From Catonia carolina (taxonomy: Eukaryota > Arthropoda > Insecta > Hemiptera > Achilidae), in the NCBI GenBank assembly GCA_035578175.1, contig JAQMRL010000007.1:45389391-45453390 (forward strand): DNA of 64,000 nucleotides. The letters run 5' to 3'. The position numbers and the translations under genes are program-made. Below are positions 27,201-36,496 of the stretch, piece after piece (position 1 is the stretch's first letter; each line of letters begins with the position of its first letter). The notes beneath the pieces were generated by a model. It was not told where the DNA came from. It was given only the letters and a program-made list of their open reading frames with translations, and did not search any database.

Positions 27201-30200
27201 TTTAAAGCCTTCAAATGACAGATCAAGTACTAATGATCACTGCATCTACATGTGGGTAGGAATTATTGGTGATGTCATGACTATCATTTATGAATAACAG
27301 CTCTAGCAGTTAAAAGATTGATGGACAGTAGTTATGAGGACATAGTGTATGACTCAAGTTGGGAATGGTTCTAACTGAAAAATTCACACACCTATTTGCC
27401 AAAAATTATACGATGTCTCAATTTTTTTTGATCATTGGATGTAAAATTCTAAATGAGTAAAATTAATAAATCCTTCTAATGCATCCTGAATCCGATTGTA
27501 AAAACAAAACAATTTTCACTGACCTTTTACGCCTGTTACTTTATTCCATTTTTATGATTTTATTTTTTCAACTTGCATGTTTCAGTGGATCCATCATCAT
27601 TAGAGCACATAAATTACAAAAATTGAAACTAAACTTGTTAAAATCTTTCCAGAAGATGTTGAATGAAAAAAGGAATAAAATATAAGGAGTAAAATGTTGG
27701 TGATAACTGCAGAATTTTTACAATAGGAGAAATATTAATAACAGAAAAGTTAAAAATGTAGTTGCAACATGACACATTTCATAACTGTTTTCTTGACTGA
27801 AAGAGAAATAACTGATTCAACAAGTTGTAATTTGACATCTTATGCATAAGCAATGCAGTTCACCTCTATAACAATTTTCTTAAAATAGGAAACAATTTTC
27901 AGGTCACAGAAACAGTTTTTCATACATAAACAAGAGATCATTAAACTGTGCAAAATAAAAAATGTTTTCACTGATTTAAATGGAAGCTGAATTCTATAAA
28001 AATGATAAATGGTGGTCTTTTTTTGCCTATCTACCCTAGTCAGAGCAACAAGAAAGTAAGCAAGCTTTTGAACCCAGTTTTGGTTCTCATTCTGTAAATA
28101 GGTTTGAAAAGAGCTTAACACAAAGTTCAAACTAATTTTGGTCGGAGTTACAATTTAGATGCTGGATTGCCACCCACCGTGAAAAAGTTGTCTCTCAAAA
28201 GGGACAAAGATCTCAATTCTCAGAAAATGTATTACAAAATGTATAATATAAACAAAATGTATGCAGCAAGTTTAAGGTTTTTTTGAAATGAAAAAAAATC
28301 ATTTACGCATTTTTATACTTTTCAGATGGTCAGTGTAAATAATATTGATTAAATATTAAGAAAAATTTAATTAAGAAAGAAGTATTTTTTCTGTATTAAG
28401 TATTTTTATTGATATGGTTATGGTTACCTCATTAAAAAGAGCTATGTCATAAGTGTTATCATCATCAGCAAAATAAAAGACTCCATCTGTGGCATTTGCT
28501 CTCAGCCACTCTAGCCCTCTATTGCGATTAGATACACCACGAGGTTTTGATCCTCGTTTCTTTTTAAATGATTCTGGCATCGGTGCTGAAAAAATCAAAA
28601 GAAACAAAATTATTTTTAATAACCATGTTAAAAATTACCAAGGTACTGACTTTTGCTCTTTGCTATTATTATTATTGATAGATATGTGCATCAATAAAAA
28701 CACACGGATATGTTTGTCTGACAAGTGTTTTAAAAAAGAGAAATGTGGCACCAAATTGTTGTAAAAATCAGCAAATGGGATTTCGATTTGGGAGAGGAAC
28801 AACAAATGCGGTATTTGCGCTGAGACAAATTTGTGAAAATATCTGGGAATACAATAAAAGGCTGGTCATGGTATTTTTAGATATAGTTAAGGCATATGAC
28901 AAAGTAGATAGAAGGGTTGCATGGAGTGAGCTTGAAGAGAGGGGTTAGGAAATGGTGCAGATGGTAAAGGGGTATTTGTGAAGAAAGTAAGAGCTGTGTG
29001 AAAACAAGAGTGGGTTGATCAGAGTGGCTGGCAATTGAGAGTAGTCTGTGGCAGGAAAATGTATTATCCCCCCTCTTTGTTCAAAGTAAGAATGGGTGGG
29101 ATACAAAAGAGATTGAAAAAGAATACTAAGGAAAATACTTGGAGCTTGTTATTTGCAGATGATCTGGTCATATGTAGAAAGACAGAGGAGCAGGTGGAAA
29201 GGGCACTGGATTTGTGGAATGAATCGATTGTTAAGTGTGGTTTGGAATTCAATGAAAAAAAAACCAATTGCTGGTGCAGAAGAGATATGAGGAGGTAAGG
29301 TACTGGAGGAAGTTAAAGAATTCACATATTAAGAAACTGTTATCTCATCAGATGGAAAATTGGAAAAAGAGTTAAGTTAAACGGTGCAGAGAACAAGTGG
29401 TTTCTTTCAAAGTGTAAGAGACTTAGTTTCGGATCAAGAAGTTCCTATGCATTGTAAGAAAATTATGTATAATGCATACTTGTGACAATTTAGACTTATG
29501 CCTCATAAGTCTTGTTGAGACATGGACTGGGGGAAATAAGGTAGAAAGTAGAATCCAGGCAGCAGTGATGAAGTTCAAGAGGAGTATTACGACGTGAATG
29601 CTCACCAAAAGCAAAAATACCAAATATTTTATAGGTTATATAAAGGAGCTCTTTTAAGAACTTCTCTCTCTATTGCAAGATCAGTAAATTATATTTTTAT
29701 ATGATAAATTAAATTTAGACAATATAAGTTCTTTCAAGTTTAATTTGGTTTATTTTAATTTCTTTTTTGTTTCTATTTAAGTCTTATTTATAATGAATTC
29801 AATATTATGAGATTCTCTTGTTTTTATTTTTATTTAATAAAGGTTTTGGCTTTCATCAATATAATTATGCCAATGGTTTTTTTAAATATATTTACATGAA
29901 ATAAAATAGGCAGTATAAAACTTTGAACTTGAACGATAAAAGCTCCAAACATAAACATAAAATTCAAAACATAACATTAAATCTCTGAACTTCAAAGTCG
30001 TATAAAAAAAAATTAATAAGTTTATAATCATAAATATAAAAAATCAATAGTTTCTTAAACTTAATATAAAAACCTGTTTTAATGAGTATTTAATGTTCAT
30101 TAAGTAGTGATAAAAAACTTTTGTTGATGTTAAAATTTAGGTTAAAATATAAATATCAATATAAATATAAAATATAAATCTTTATACGTTTGTCTAATCT

Positions 30201-33200
30201 TTATCTTTATATATTATGTATTTTGATTAATGTTGTATTTTGATTTATTAAAATCACGTATTATAAACAAAATTATTAAAATCTTCCTCTTATGAGATTA
30301 TCAGTTTTGAATCATATTAACGCAAAATATTATTAGTTGCTTGCATTCATTTAAAAAAAAACTGTCTCATTATTTTTTAGTTCGTATCCTGGATACCTTA
30401 TAAATAGAAACAAAAATATTAAACATATGTTTTTGACAGTTTGTGTTGACAGTTATGTCTAGGTTGAAATGTAAATTTAAATTGATTGACTCATTGGTCT
30501 GATATAATCTGTGGAAAGAGATAAAATTAACTAATCCAATGATGAAATCATCATGATTTTCTCCCAATTTAATATCTAATTATTTTAATGTCAGTTAAAA
30601 GATAGAGCCCATCCACACACCAAATTATAGCATTGATGATGATGATGACAACATTGGCATTCATCTTTACACTCAGCTAATACCCTGCAGCTTACAAGGA
30701 TGTTTTCTAGAATAATAATGGAATAGGGAGATTCATAGGGGAATAATAGGGTGTTAATAGAAAAATAATTTTTCATTTTAGAAATGCAAGTCTCAATAAG
30801 AATATTTTGGTGAAGGCTTAACCAGCTTCCAACTCCTTTCTCTTCGAGTTTTTATTTTGTGATCCAGAACCAGTTTTTACTTTCGCTTGCCTGTATGAAT
30901 ATATAGGAAGGAAAGTATTGTTTTCATGTCAATTTTTCGAAATCGAGTTTTCACCGGATCTACACGTTTTCAGAGCCCCTGAACCCAAAAAACATGTTTT
31001 TAGCGATTTGTCTGTGTGTGTGTGTACGTGTGAACAGAATATCTCAAGAACGGAACATCGTACAACTTGAAACTTAGAACTTAAGTTACATACCATTACC
31101 AGACCCGACACGAACATTTTCATCAAAATCGGTCAACCGGAAGTAGTAGTTTATTCGTGTAATTTTTCACTTTTTTGTGATTTTCTCAAAAACTGATCCT
31201 ACGATTTTTTTAAAAATCGCCTGATTTATTAAATTCTTTATTCTCTACAAGATAGGGTAGGCGTTATGTTTGCTGAAATTCTTGGTGAGGCTGTTTTCAC
31301 GTAAAGAAATTGTTTTTTTTAAGATTACGGCTTTAATATAAATTTTAGCTCAAAAATTTATAATAAAAGTTGTAGAAAATTTAAAAACCTACAACTTTTA
31401 TTTCAAACATTTTTTTGTATAACGCTTAGTTTAGCAGTGATTTTCTGTTTTTTTCTCACGAAAACGTGTGAAAAATCGATTTTTTTAAAGATTTCGGTCT
31501 TAGTATGCATTTTACGACAAAAGTGGATATAATTAATTTTATAGGAAATAAAAAGATCTACAACTTTTATTTAGAGCATTTTTCTCTACAGAGCCTAGTT
31601 TAGTGTGAAAGAGTGATTTTCCGTATTTTTAAGCCGAACTGAGTTCGATTTTCATTTTGCGCCTTTCAGTCATGGTTAAAATAAGGTTATATTTTTAGAG
31701 GCAAGTGTTTTGTTTATTTCTAGTGTCTTATTACTAATGTTAGGTTATATTGTTAATTATTTGCATTGGCAAGAGAAAGTTGTGTGAGTGTTTCACACCA
31801 GATTTTTTTAGGTAATTTTTGTTACATTAATTACTAGGCCAAAATTATTTGGTATTTATACTTAAATAAACTCTCCAGATTGATTCAGACAGCTGCGATC
31901 ACAAGTTGAAGTTTCCTACGCATATCTGTTTGTCATATAATTATTTTTATCTTTGAGATGTTCAAACAAAAGATTCTGTTTTGGCTTTTATTAATGAGAG
32001 TATAAACTGCGTAATGGACAGTTTATAAGTTGACTTGAGAAGATGAAAACTTTAACGTATTGAAAACTAATTTGCCGTCGATTAGTTTTAGTATAGTATT
32101 AGGCTGTCCTGGTCAAGGATTTAGTAAAGTTTTCCTTGCCCACTCCAAGTGAATGGTTGGTCAGTCTCCTTTTTGCTTTCTGTGCTATAGTATAAACTTT
32201 CTATTTCCTATCCCAAATATTTTTGAGTTGACAAGTATAATGTTTATTTTACATGACAATAAAGTTTATATATTTATTTATCATAATTCAATGATATATT
32301 TTATATAGAGTAACATCATCATTTGCCCATAACAGGTAGGTGGATTGTTAAATTATTTGCACTTGATCTGCTAGTTCCAGGGCTACAAAAATAGTTCTGC
32401 TTCTTATCACATTGTCATCCAATTATATGACTGAAGCATTTAAGAACAGAAGAGGTAGAGGTGTACAAGATAATAGTCAGAGTTATCTCCTCTGAAAGTA
32501 ATGAATTTTATTATACAGCCAGACCCTGTAGTGAATGAAGTGAAGGTGTCATTTGTAGGGTGGAAAGTAAATGCTTTTCAGAGGGCCTGGCATGCTGATA
32601 AGCATTGGCTACTTTTCCACTCAGTGATGAATGCAATGGTAAACCACCTCACTCCTCGTTTTACTTAGTAAAACCTCTAAAGGCTCCAACCAGCCTTTTG
32701 GCTGATGACCTAAACAATAACAACAACAAAGTAACATCAGTAATAATATTGATATACTAGTAACAACCAAAGGATTCTTACCAACAAGATGTTCAAACCG
32801 AATTCCAGTTCTCTGTAAAAGTTCAGTTACTTGTGTTGTTTTATTTTCAGCATCTTCAATCACTAGCCAATGGATATTTGAAACATGCATTAATGTTTGT
32901 GCAAGACGAGTCAATTCAGGAATCTGTTCTGGACGGCGGTAAGTTGGTGTAATTATATAAAGAGGCGGCAGAAATTGGAGGGCATTATTTTGGGTGGGGG
33001 ATGTTCTTGGACTTGCAGCTGCATCACAGATTTCTAGCATTTGTTGGCCCATTTGCATCGCTATTTCTCGTAAAACCTGTGCAAATCAATACACTACATC
33101 AATACATATATAGAGCAATAATAATAAAGAAAGTAGTTAATTTATACATATATGCATACTCCTGGAATCAGTATGTCTTGTAGAATCTGGGTAACTTAAG

Positions 33201-36066
33201 GCACTTGTTCCAATGGTTTCCAATGATCGTGAAATTATTCACAGACGCCAAACAATGTTTTGTTAATGTCGCAAGTAGAATTGTTAAAATCAGTTGCCAT
33301 TTAATTACCTTGTTTTTCCATATCCTTATTCAGTTAAGCTCAGAGTCGACTCGACATATTTCAGTTTCAACACTTAATTTCCACGTGAGTAGTTCTTTAC
33401 AGTTTACAAGATCAGCAATAAATCAAGTGCAAGCTCATGGTCAATGAAACTTCAAATGTTAATAAGAAACACACCAAAAAATAAAATGCACGTTGTTGCT
33501 TTGATTACGATGAGGCTAATAGCGATATGAATCTTGATATTAGGCTATCTATGAGTTACAGTTCATACTTAAAGGTGTACAAGGGTGTGTCACTCTCTCT
33601 CTCATGCCACACCTCAAACACTCACTTCCTGTTAGATACTGGATTTTCACCATGCACCACTTAAGTAACTACTAACCACTAACTAAATTAAAAAAAACCA
33701 TATAACAAGTTTGTATGACTCATTGCTACAATGGAATAGTGAATTGACAGTACATGCACTTTAATGGCATTGAAATTTAATTATCCGATACGAAGGGTGG
33801 ATCATTTACAAAGCGAATGATCATCACATTTTATGGCTCCAACGTTACTATAGAATCCATTAAAGGTAGGCCTACTTCAACTGGTACCACTTGGCCTACA
33901 AATGCATAACAATATTTCTTTTATTTACCTCACATTCAAAATGAGGTCAGTTTAATGGAGTTTTCTTTTAACTCCATTCACAAGACTCAAAAATGAAATA
34001 TGGGACAAGTCAGGAAAAACTGAAAAGGCTTAACAATAATTCTTGCTACATTTAAATTAGTTACTTACCGACTTATGTATAACATATTACCCAAATCTTT
34101 TATTACTATATACATTTATTTTACCTCTTGCCTGATTACTCACCAACCAACTTACTCCAATGAATGTGTCACCTGATAATTACTACCCAATAATACACAA
34201 TTGATGCCCAAAACGGGCAGGTGGAGTTATTTTAATTGCACTCTATCTGTTTGGTCCAGGGCTAAAAAAAATAGTTCTGTTTCTTATCACATAGTCAGCC
34301 ACTTATATGACTGAACTATTTAAGAACAGAAGAGGTAGAGGTGTAAAAGACACTAGTCAGAGTTATCTCCTCTGAGAGTAATGAATTTCACTATGCAGCC
34401 AGACCCTGTGGTGAATGAAATGAAGGTGTCATTTGCAGGGTGGAAAGTGATTGCTTTTCGGAGGGCCTGGCATGCTGATAAGCATACTCTTTCAACTCAG
34501 TGAGGAAGGCAAAGGTAAATCACCTTGCTCCTCGTTCTTACTCAGTAAAACCTCTAGAGGTTCAAACCAGCCTTTCAGCTATTGACCTAAACAACAATAC
34601 ACAATTTACCATACCATTTTCTTAGAAACTGATTTATTATAAAACAAAAAAGATGTTTCAAAATGACCTTTAAGGGAGTAGTCAGGCCTCATTTTCTTAA
34701 AAAAATAAATAATTTTTTTTGTAATTAATTTTATGTTTTAGACTTCAAAACATATGAGTTATTTACCATATGAAGTGAGTTATTTACCATAAAACATATG
34801 AGTTCTATACCAGAATTTTTAGTCATTTGTGATCGAGGTTGCCCAGCAAACTTATAAAAAAAATATTTTAAAATACCTAAGTTTTGTCAAAATTGGTTAA
34901 AAAATGACTATTTTTCAGAAAGAATTGTACAGAAACTATTACAATAAAATATGGAGTACTTGTACTCATTTTAAACTGTAATTTATGCCCTATTTAGTTA
35001 TCTAAATGCCCATAATATAGCAGCACAACTACTAATGAAAACATACGGTTCATAGGAGAATTGAGTTGAACAAACTAGTGTTGTACCTCTAGGTTATATT
35101 GGCTTATTTGCTAATTATTTTTTTGTGGTTTGGATTAAACTATAAAAATCAAAACTTGAATTCTATAAATGCTAGAGTTATCAATTTTTAAAAATTAACC
35201 AGAAAGTTTTGTTTTAGTTACTGTAGCATGGATGTAAAAGTAAATTAAAATAGAACAATTTTAAAATTCTCAAACTGGATAAAAAATATTGTTAAATTTT
35301 TCATGGCATCATAAAAATATACTATAGCTGTATGTACTTTTTAACCAATGCTATTGTAACTAGAACTTACTTTTTGCTTTAATTAATTATAGAGAGAGGT
35401 GGTTTGTTAACATTATGCTAGAGGAGGAAGAAGTGGTGAAAATTTTGAATGGACTAAACTGGAAAAATTTAGTTTTATTTGTAAGGGCAGCCTTGAGATA
35501 CCAAAATTATTTAATTAGTGAAATTAATTATTATTGATTGCTTCTTTTGCTAACCTGGCAGATGACCTGGGGGTTGTACAATTGTGTGGTAGATTTATTT
35601 ATTGAGTTGTTGATATTATTTTGTATTATTATTGTGTTTTGTATTTGTAAATAAATACACTATTATTATTATTATTGCCCATAACAGACAGGTGGAGTGT
35701 CAAATTATTTACACTCAATCTGTTAGTTGCAGGGCTAAAATAAATAGTTCTGTTTCTTATCACATGGTCAGCCAATTAAATGACTGAATCATTTAAGAAC
35801 AGAAGAGGTAGAGGTGTAAAAGACACTAATCAGAGTTATCTCGTCTGAAAGTAATGTATTTCATTATACAGCCAGACCCTGTGGTGAATGAAGTGAAAGT
35901 GTCATTTGCAGAGTGGAAAATACATGCTTTTCAGAGGGCCTGGCATGCTGATAAGTGTACTTTTCCACTCAGTGAGGAAGGCAATGGTAAACCACCTCTC
36001 ACCTCGATTTACTTAGTAAAACCTCTACAGGTTCAAACCAGCCTTTTGGCTGATGACCTAAAAAAA

Positions 36067-36098
<32 letters not shown>

Positions 36099-36433
36099 AA
36101 AGTAGGCCAAATGAGAGGTAATATACTATGTTTGGTACATTTTGATCATCCTGCACCCATGAGCCTATCTTAAGAAGTCAATGTGATTACCTTTTCTCCA
36201 ACAGTAGTTATAATAGAATTGTCTAGTTGTAATCTGCTTATTAAGGCATGCATATTTGAAGAGGAAGGACCTGCAGGTTGATGTTCGAATGAAATAGAAG
36301 ATGGTGTTGTGACAAGCCATGAACTGGCAATTTGGTACTGTGCTATCACGAGGCAACCTCCTATCACCATTACCAGCCACATCTTCCTAGACATTGAAAT
36401 CTTTGGTGCATTCATTGATGCATCCAAATCTCC
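18139..36433 (-). CDS. GlcAT-P/S: Beta-1,3-glucuronosyltransferase (GT43, GlcAT-P/S type), six coding exons
   Basis: Transfers glucuronic acid from UDP-GlcA to terminal galactose of glycoproteins, glycolipids or proteoglycan linkers in the Golgi lumen (known for the family). Coding exons on the minus strand: 36191-36433, 32782-33076, 28428-28585, 26022-26198, 22003-22116, 18139-18246; all have AG acceptors and GT donors and join in phase. With the ATG at 36415-36413 the product is 358 residues, normal for the family. Visible parts: short cytosolic tail, one membrane anchor at about residues 13-30, stem, then the catalytic domain from about 113 ([11 protein letters not shown]), DDD at 214-216 (metal/UDP), FYDGW and DMAGFAVS in exon 4, EEDGFL at 298-303 (family catalytic Glu), and VWHTQT near the C-terminus with His328. 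Sequons at N153, N204, N253 and N320. The [13 protein letters not shown] and YKNTNL blocks fit insect GlcAT-P/GlcAT-S better than GlcAT-I; I cannot say which of the two paralogues. No frameshift or stop in any exon. Confidence 0.93.
19346..19686 (+). mobile_element. Family 1 SINE-like retroposon, 5'-truncated, in intron 5
   Basis: Starts at GCAGGGCTAAAATAAATAG and ends with an AAC tail. Flanked by a perfect 12-bp duplication AGACTATATATA (19334-19345 and 19687-19698). The interrupted host sequence has an uninterrupted paralogue at 33960-34202. Confidence 0.92.
20096..21017 (+). mobile_element. mariner transposon with internal deletion
   Basis: Ends TACGAGAGGGTACCCAAAAG and, reversed, TACGAGGAGGTACCCAAAAG, continuing to GGAAT: imperfect inverted repeats of about 30 bp with TA at the edges. 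About 920 bp instead of the usual ~1.3 kb. Confidence 0.88.
20291..20975 (+). pseudogene. mariner transposase relic
   Basis: From the ATG near 20291: [20 protein letters not shown], then [37 protein letters not shown] (paired HTH part with a stop). After about residue 100 a large deletion joins to [20 protein letters not shown] (second catalytic Asp), [20 protein letters not shown] and a diverged C-terminus. Several stops and frameshifts: inactive. Confidence 0.88.
21738..21905 (-). mobile_element. tRNA-derived SINE copy in intron 5
   Basis: On the minus strand: CCCATTGGCGTAGTGGTTAG (A-box region), GGGTTCGATTCCCGG (perfect B-box), body CAGGTCTGGTATTTTTTCAT, then ATCTGCATTAACAGAAATTG and CAGTCAGATGT with an A-rich tail. 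Sense relative to the host gene. Best-preserved copy of this SINE family here. Confidence 0.8.
22003..22116 (-). CDS. GlcAT-P/S: Coding exon 5: catalytic glutamate
   Basis: Acceptor AAATTTCAG, donor GTTAGT; 114 nt, phase 0 at both ends, residues 286-323. Encodes [20 protein letters not shown] followed by [18 protein letters not shown]. The EEDGFLRS motif holds the glutamate that acts as catalytic base in solved family members (by homology; Glu298 or Glu299 here). The NCT sequon is at residue 320. Confidence 0.93.
22825..23060 (-). mobile_element. Family 2 element remnant (stem-loop end only)
   Basis: Retains AAATCTGGTGTGAAACACTC, the TTCCTCTTGCCAATGTAAAT block and about 200 bp inward, then dissolves into A/T-only sequence. 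Confidence 0.7.
23342..23730 (+). mobile_element. Family 1 SINE-like retroposon, full length, in intron 4
   Basis: Full-length: starts GCCCATAACAGACAGGTGGA and ends in (AAC)n. Flanking near-duplication ATAAAAAGGCT / ATAAAAAAAGCT. One frame stays open for 98 codons from 23509 ([20 protein letters not shown]...), a frame also readable in other copies. Confidence 0.9.
23945..24060 (-). mobile_element. pogo-like transposon end
   Basis: On the minus strand it begins TACAGTCAATGCTCGATTTA followed by ACGGACTAATAAAATTGGGG, the pattern of pogo/Tigger inverted ends. The partner end was not found. Confidence 0.4.
24580..24917 (+). pseudogene. Deleted DNA-transposon transposase relic
   Basis: Reads [29 protein letters not shown] and a shifted [11 protein letters not shown], then jumps to an acidic tail [20 protein letters not shown] before a stop. 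It looks like the N-terminus (HTH) and acidic C-terminus of a transposase type widespread in sap-feeding insects, with the catalytic middle deleted. The assignment rests on remembered family style. Confidence 0.5.
25345..25490 (-). mobile_element. Family 2 element remnant, strongly diverged
   Basis: Preserves GAATGAAACATTCATACAAC, AATGTAGATAATGAACAATT, then ATCATGAGTGAATGACACAA with AATGAAAATCAACC, in the order seen at the stem-loop end of full copies. Confidence 0.6.
26022..26198 (-). CDS. GlcAT-P/S: Coding exon 4: core of the catalytic fold
   Basis: Acceptor TTTTTATAG, donor GTGAGC; 177 nt, phase 0 at both ends, residues 227-285. Encodes [42 protein letters not shown] and [10 protein letters not shown], all strongly conserved GT43 blocks. 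The internal ATG is not a start: the exon follows LFNE of exon 3, giving the usual family junction. Confidence 0.95.
26199..28427 (-). other. Intron 3 of the glucuronosyltransferase gene
   Basis: 2.2 kb of AT-rich DNA. Small ORFs on both strands have no recognisable motifs and look accidental. It is the only intron in which I recognise no transposon with confidence. Confidence 0.7.
28428..28585 (-). CDS. GlcAT-P/S: Coding exon 3: DDD metal-binding motif
   Basis: Acceptor TTTTTTCAG, donor GTAACC; 158 nt. The first two bases complete the Ala codon split by intron 2, giving the family block [11 protein letters not shown]. It contains [15 protein letters not shown] (acceptor/UDP contacts in the family) and [10 protein letters not shown], the DXD-type Mn-UDP site, with the DDD at residues 214-216. 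Ends in phase 0 after LFNE. Confidence 0.95.
28745..29640 (+). pseudogene. LINE reverse-transcriptase relic in intron 2
   Basis: Broken frames keep RT blocks in order: [20 protein letters not shown] (finger), [20 protein letters not shown] (first catalytic Asp), [20 protein letters not shown] (the F-A-D-D active site), [11 protein letters not shown], then [31 protein letters not shown] and KKIMYNAY. Sense is opposite to the host gene. Many stops and frameshifts; the downstream segment decays near 29640. Confidence 0.9.
30874..31808 (+). mobile_element. Family 2 element, full copy, in intron 2
   Basis: Starts TTTTTACTTTCGCTTGCC, short (GT)n near 31013-31028, ends GGCAAGAGAAAGTTGTGTGA then GTGTTTCACACCAGATTTTT. 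Antisense to the host gene. No target-site duplication seen. Confidence 0.85.
32325..32729 (+). mobile_element. Family 1 SINE-like retroposon, full length, in intron 2
   Basis: Starts GCCCATAACAGGTAGGTGGA and ends in AACAATAACAACAAC. 10-bp duplication AGTAACATCA at 32309-32318 and 32730-32739. Its 3' end is about 50 bp from the exon 2 splice donor. Confidence 0.9.
32782..33076 (-). CDS. GlcAT-P/S: Coding exon 2: start of the catalytic domain
   Basis: Acceptor TTTGCACAG, donor GTAAGA; 295 nt, entered in phase 0 and left after one base of a codon. Encodes residues 76-173, opening [14 protein letters not shown] (predicted helical stem), a short polar linker, then the nucleotide-binding segment with [20 protein letters not shown] and [12 protein letters not shown], both GT43 signatures. 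A family 1 retroposon ends only about 50 bp past the donor. Confidence 0.93.
34203..34595 (+). mobile_element. Family 1 SINE-like retroposon, full length, in intron 1
   Basis: Starts at about GCCCAAAACGGGCAGGTGGA. 11-bp duplication AATACACAATT at 34192-34202 and 34596-34606. Belongs with 44628 and 46205 to a variant carrying CAGGCAGGTGGAGGGTT-like heads and GGCCTGGCATG. Confidence 0.9.
35677..36067 (+). mobile_element. Family 1 SINE-like retroposon, full length, in intron 1
   Basis: Full consensus-like copy inserted in an ATT microsatellite: (ATT)n both precedes it (35661-35676) and follows it (36068-36096). Ends about 125 bp from the exon 1 donor. Confidence 0.88.
36068..36096. repeat. (ATT)n microsatellite
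   Basis: About ten perfect ATT units directly at the 3' end of the preceding retroposon. Confidence 0.9.
36191..36433 (-). CDS. GlcAT-P/S: Coding exon 1: cytosolic tail, membrane anchor, stem
   Basis: Acceptor TTTTTGCAG just upstream of 36433 and donor GTAATC after 36191 bound a 243-nt exon ending in phase 0. The first in-frame ATG after the acceptor is at 36415-36413 and starts [13 protein letters not shown]. The hydrophobic run [13 protein letters not shown] after basic SRKM is a typical type II signal-anchor. The Ser/Pro-rich stretch and the [10 protein letters not shown] segment form the stem. Six codons precede the ATG inside the exon, so a 5' exon could add residues or be only untranslated; GlcAT genes of other insects use alternative 5' exons, so an alternative start is possible. 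Confidence 0.85.
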
Positions 36434-36496
36434 CTGCAAAAATACACAAATCATCAGATACCAATCAACAGATGTCAATATATATATAATAATTTA

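Larger units (their letters stand above)
28586..32781 (-). other. Intron 2 of the glucuronosyltransferase gene
   Basis: 4.2 kb. Contains a broken LINE reverse-transcriptase region (28745-29640), one full family 2 element (30874-31808) and a family 1 retroposon (32325-32729) close to the exon 2 donor. 29640-30870 is very AT-rich and shows no feature. Confidence 0.8.
33077..36190 (-). other. Intron 1 of the glucuronosyltransferase gene
   Basis: 3.1 kb. Contains two family 1 retroposons (34203-34595 and 35677-36067, both antisense to the gene), the paralogue of an empty insertion site (33960-34202), and a short internal duplication of an ATGAGTTATTTACCAT motif around 34748-34806. The rest is AT-rich with nothing recognisable. 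Confidence 0.8.

Noticed and set aside
27560..27640. Relation of TTTCAGTGGATCCATCATCATT to the loop of the 17505-17772 inverted repeat
   Set aside because: Only about 25 bp resemble each other; too short to call a copy.
34735..34810. Minisatellite in intron 1
   Set aside because: Only a short duplicated ATGAGTTATTTACCAT-type motif, not a true tandem array.
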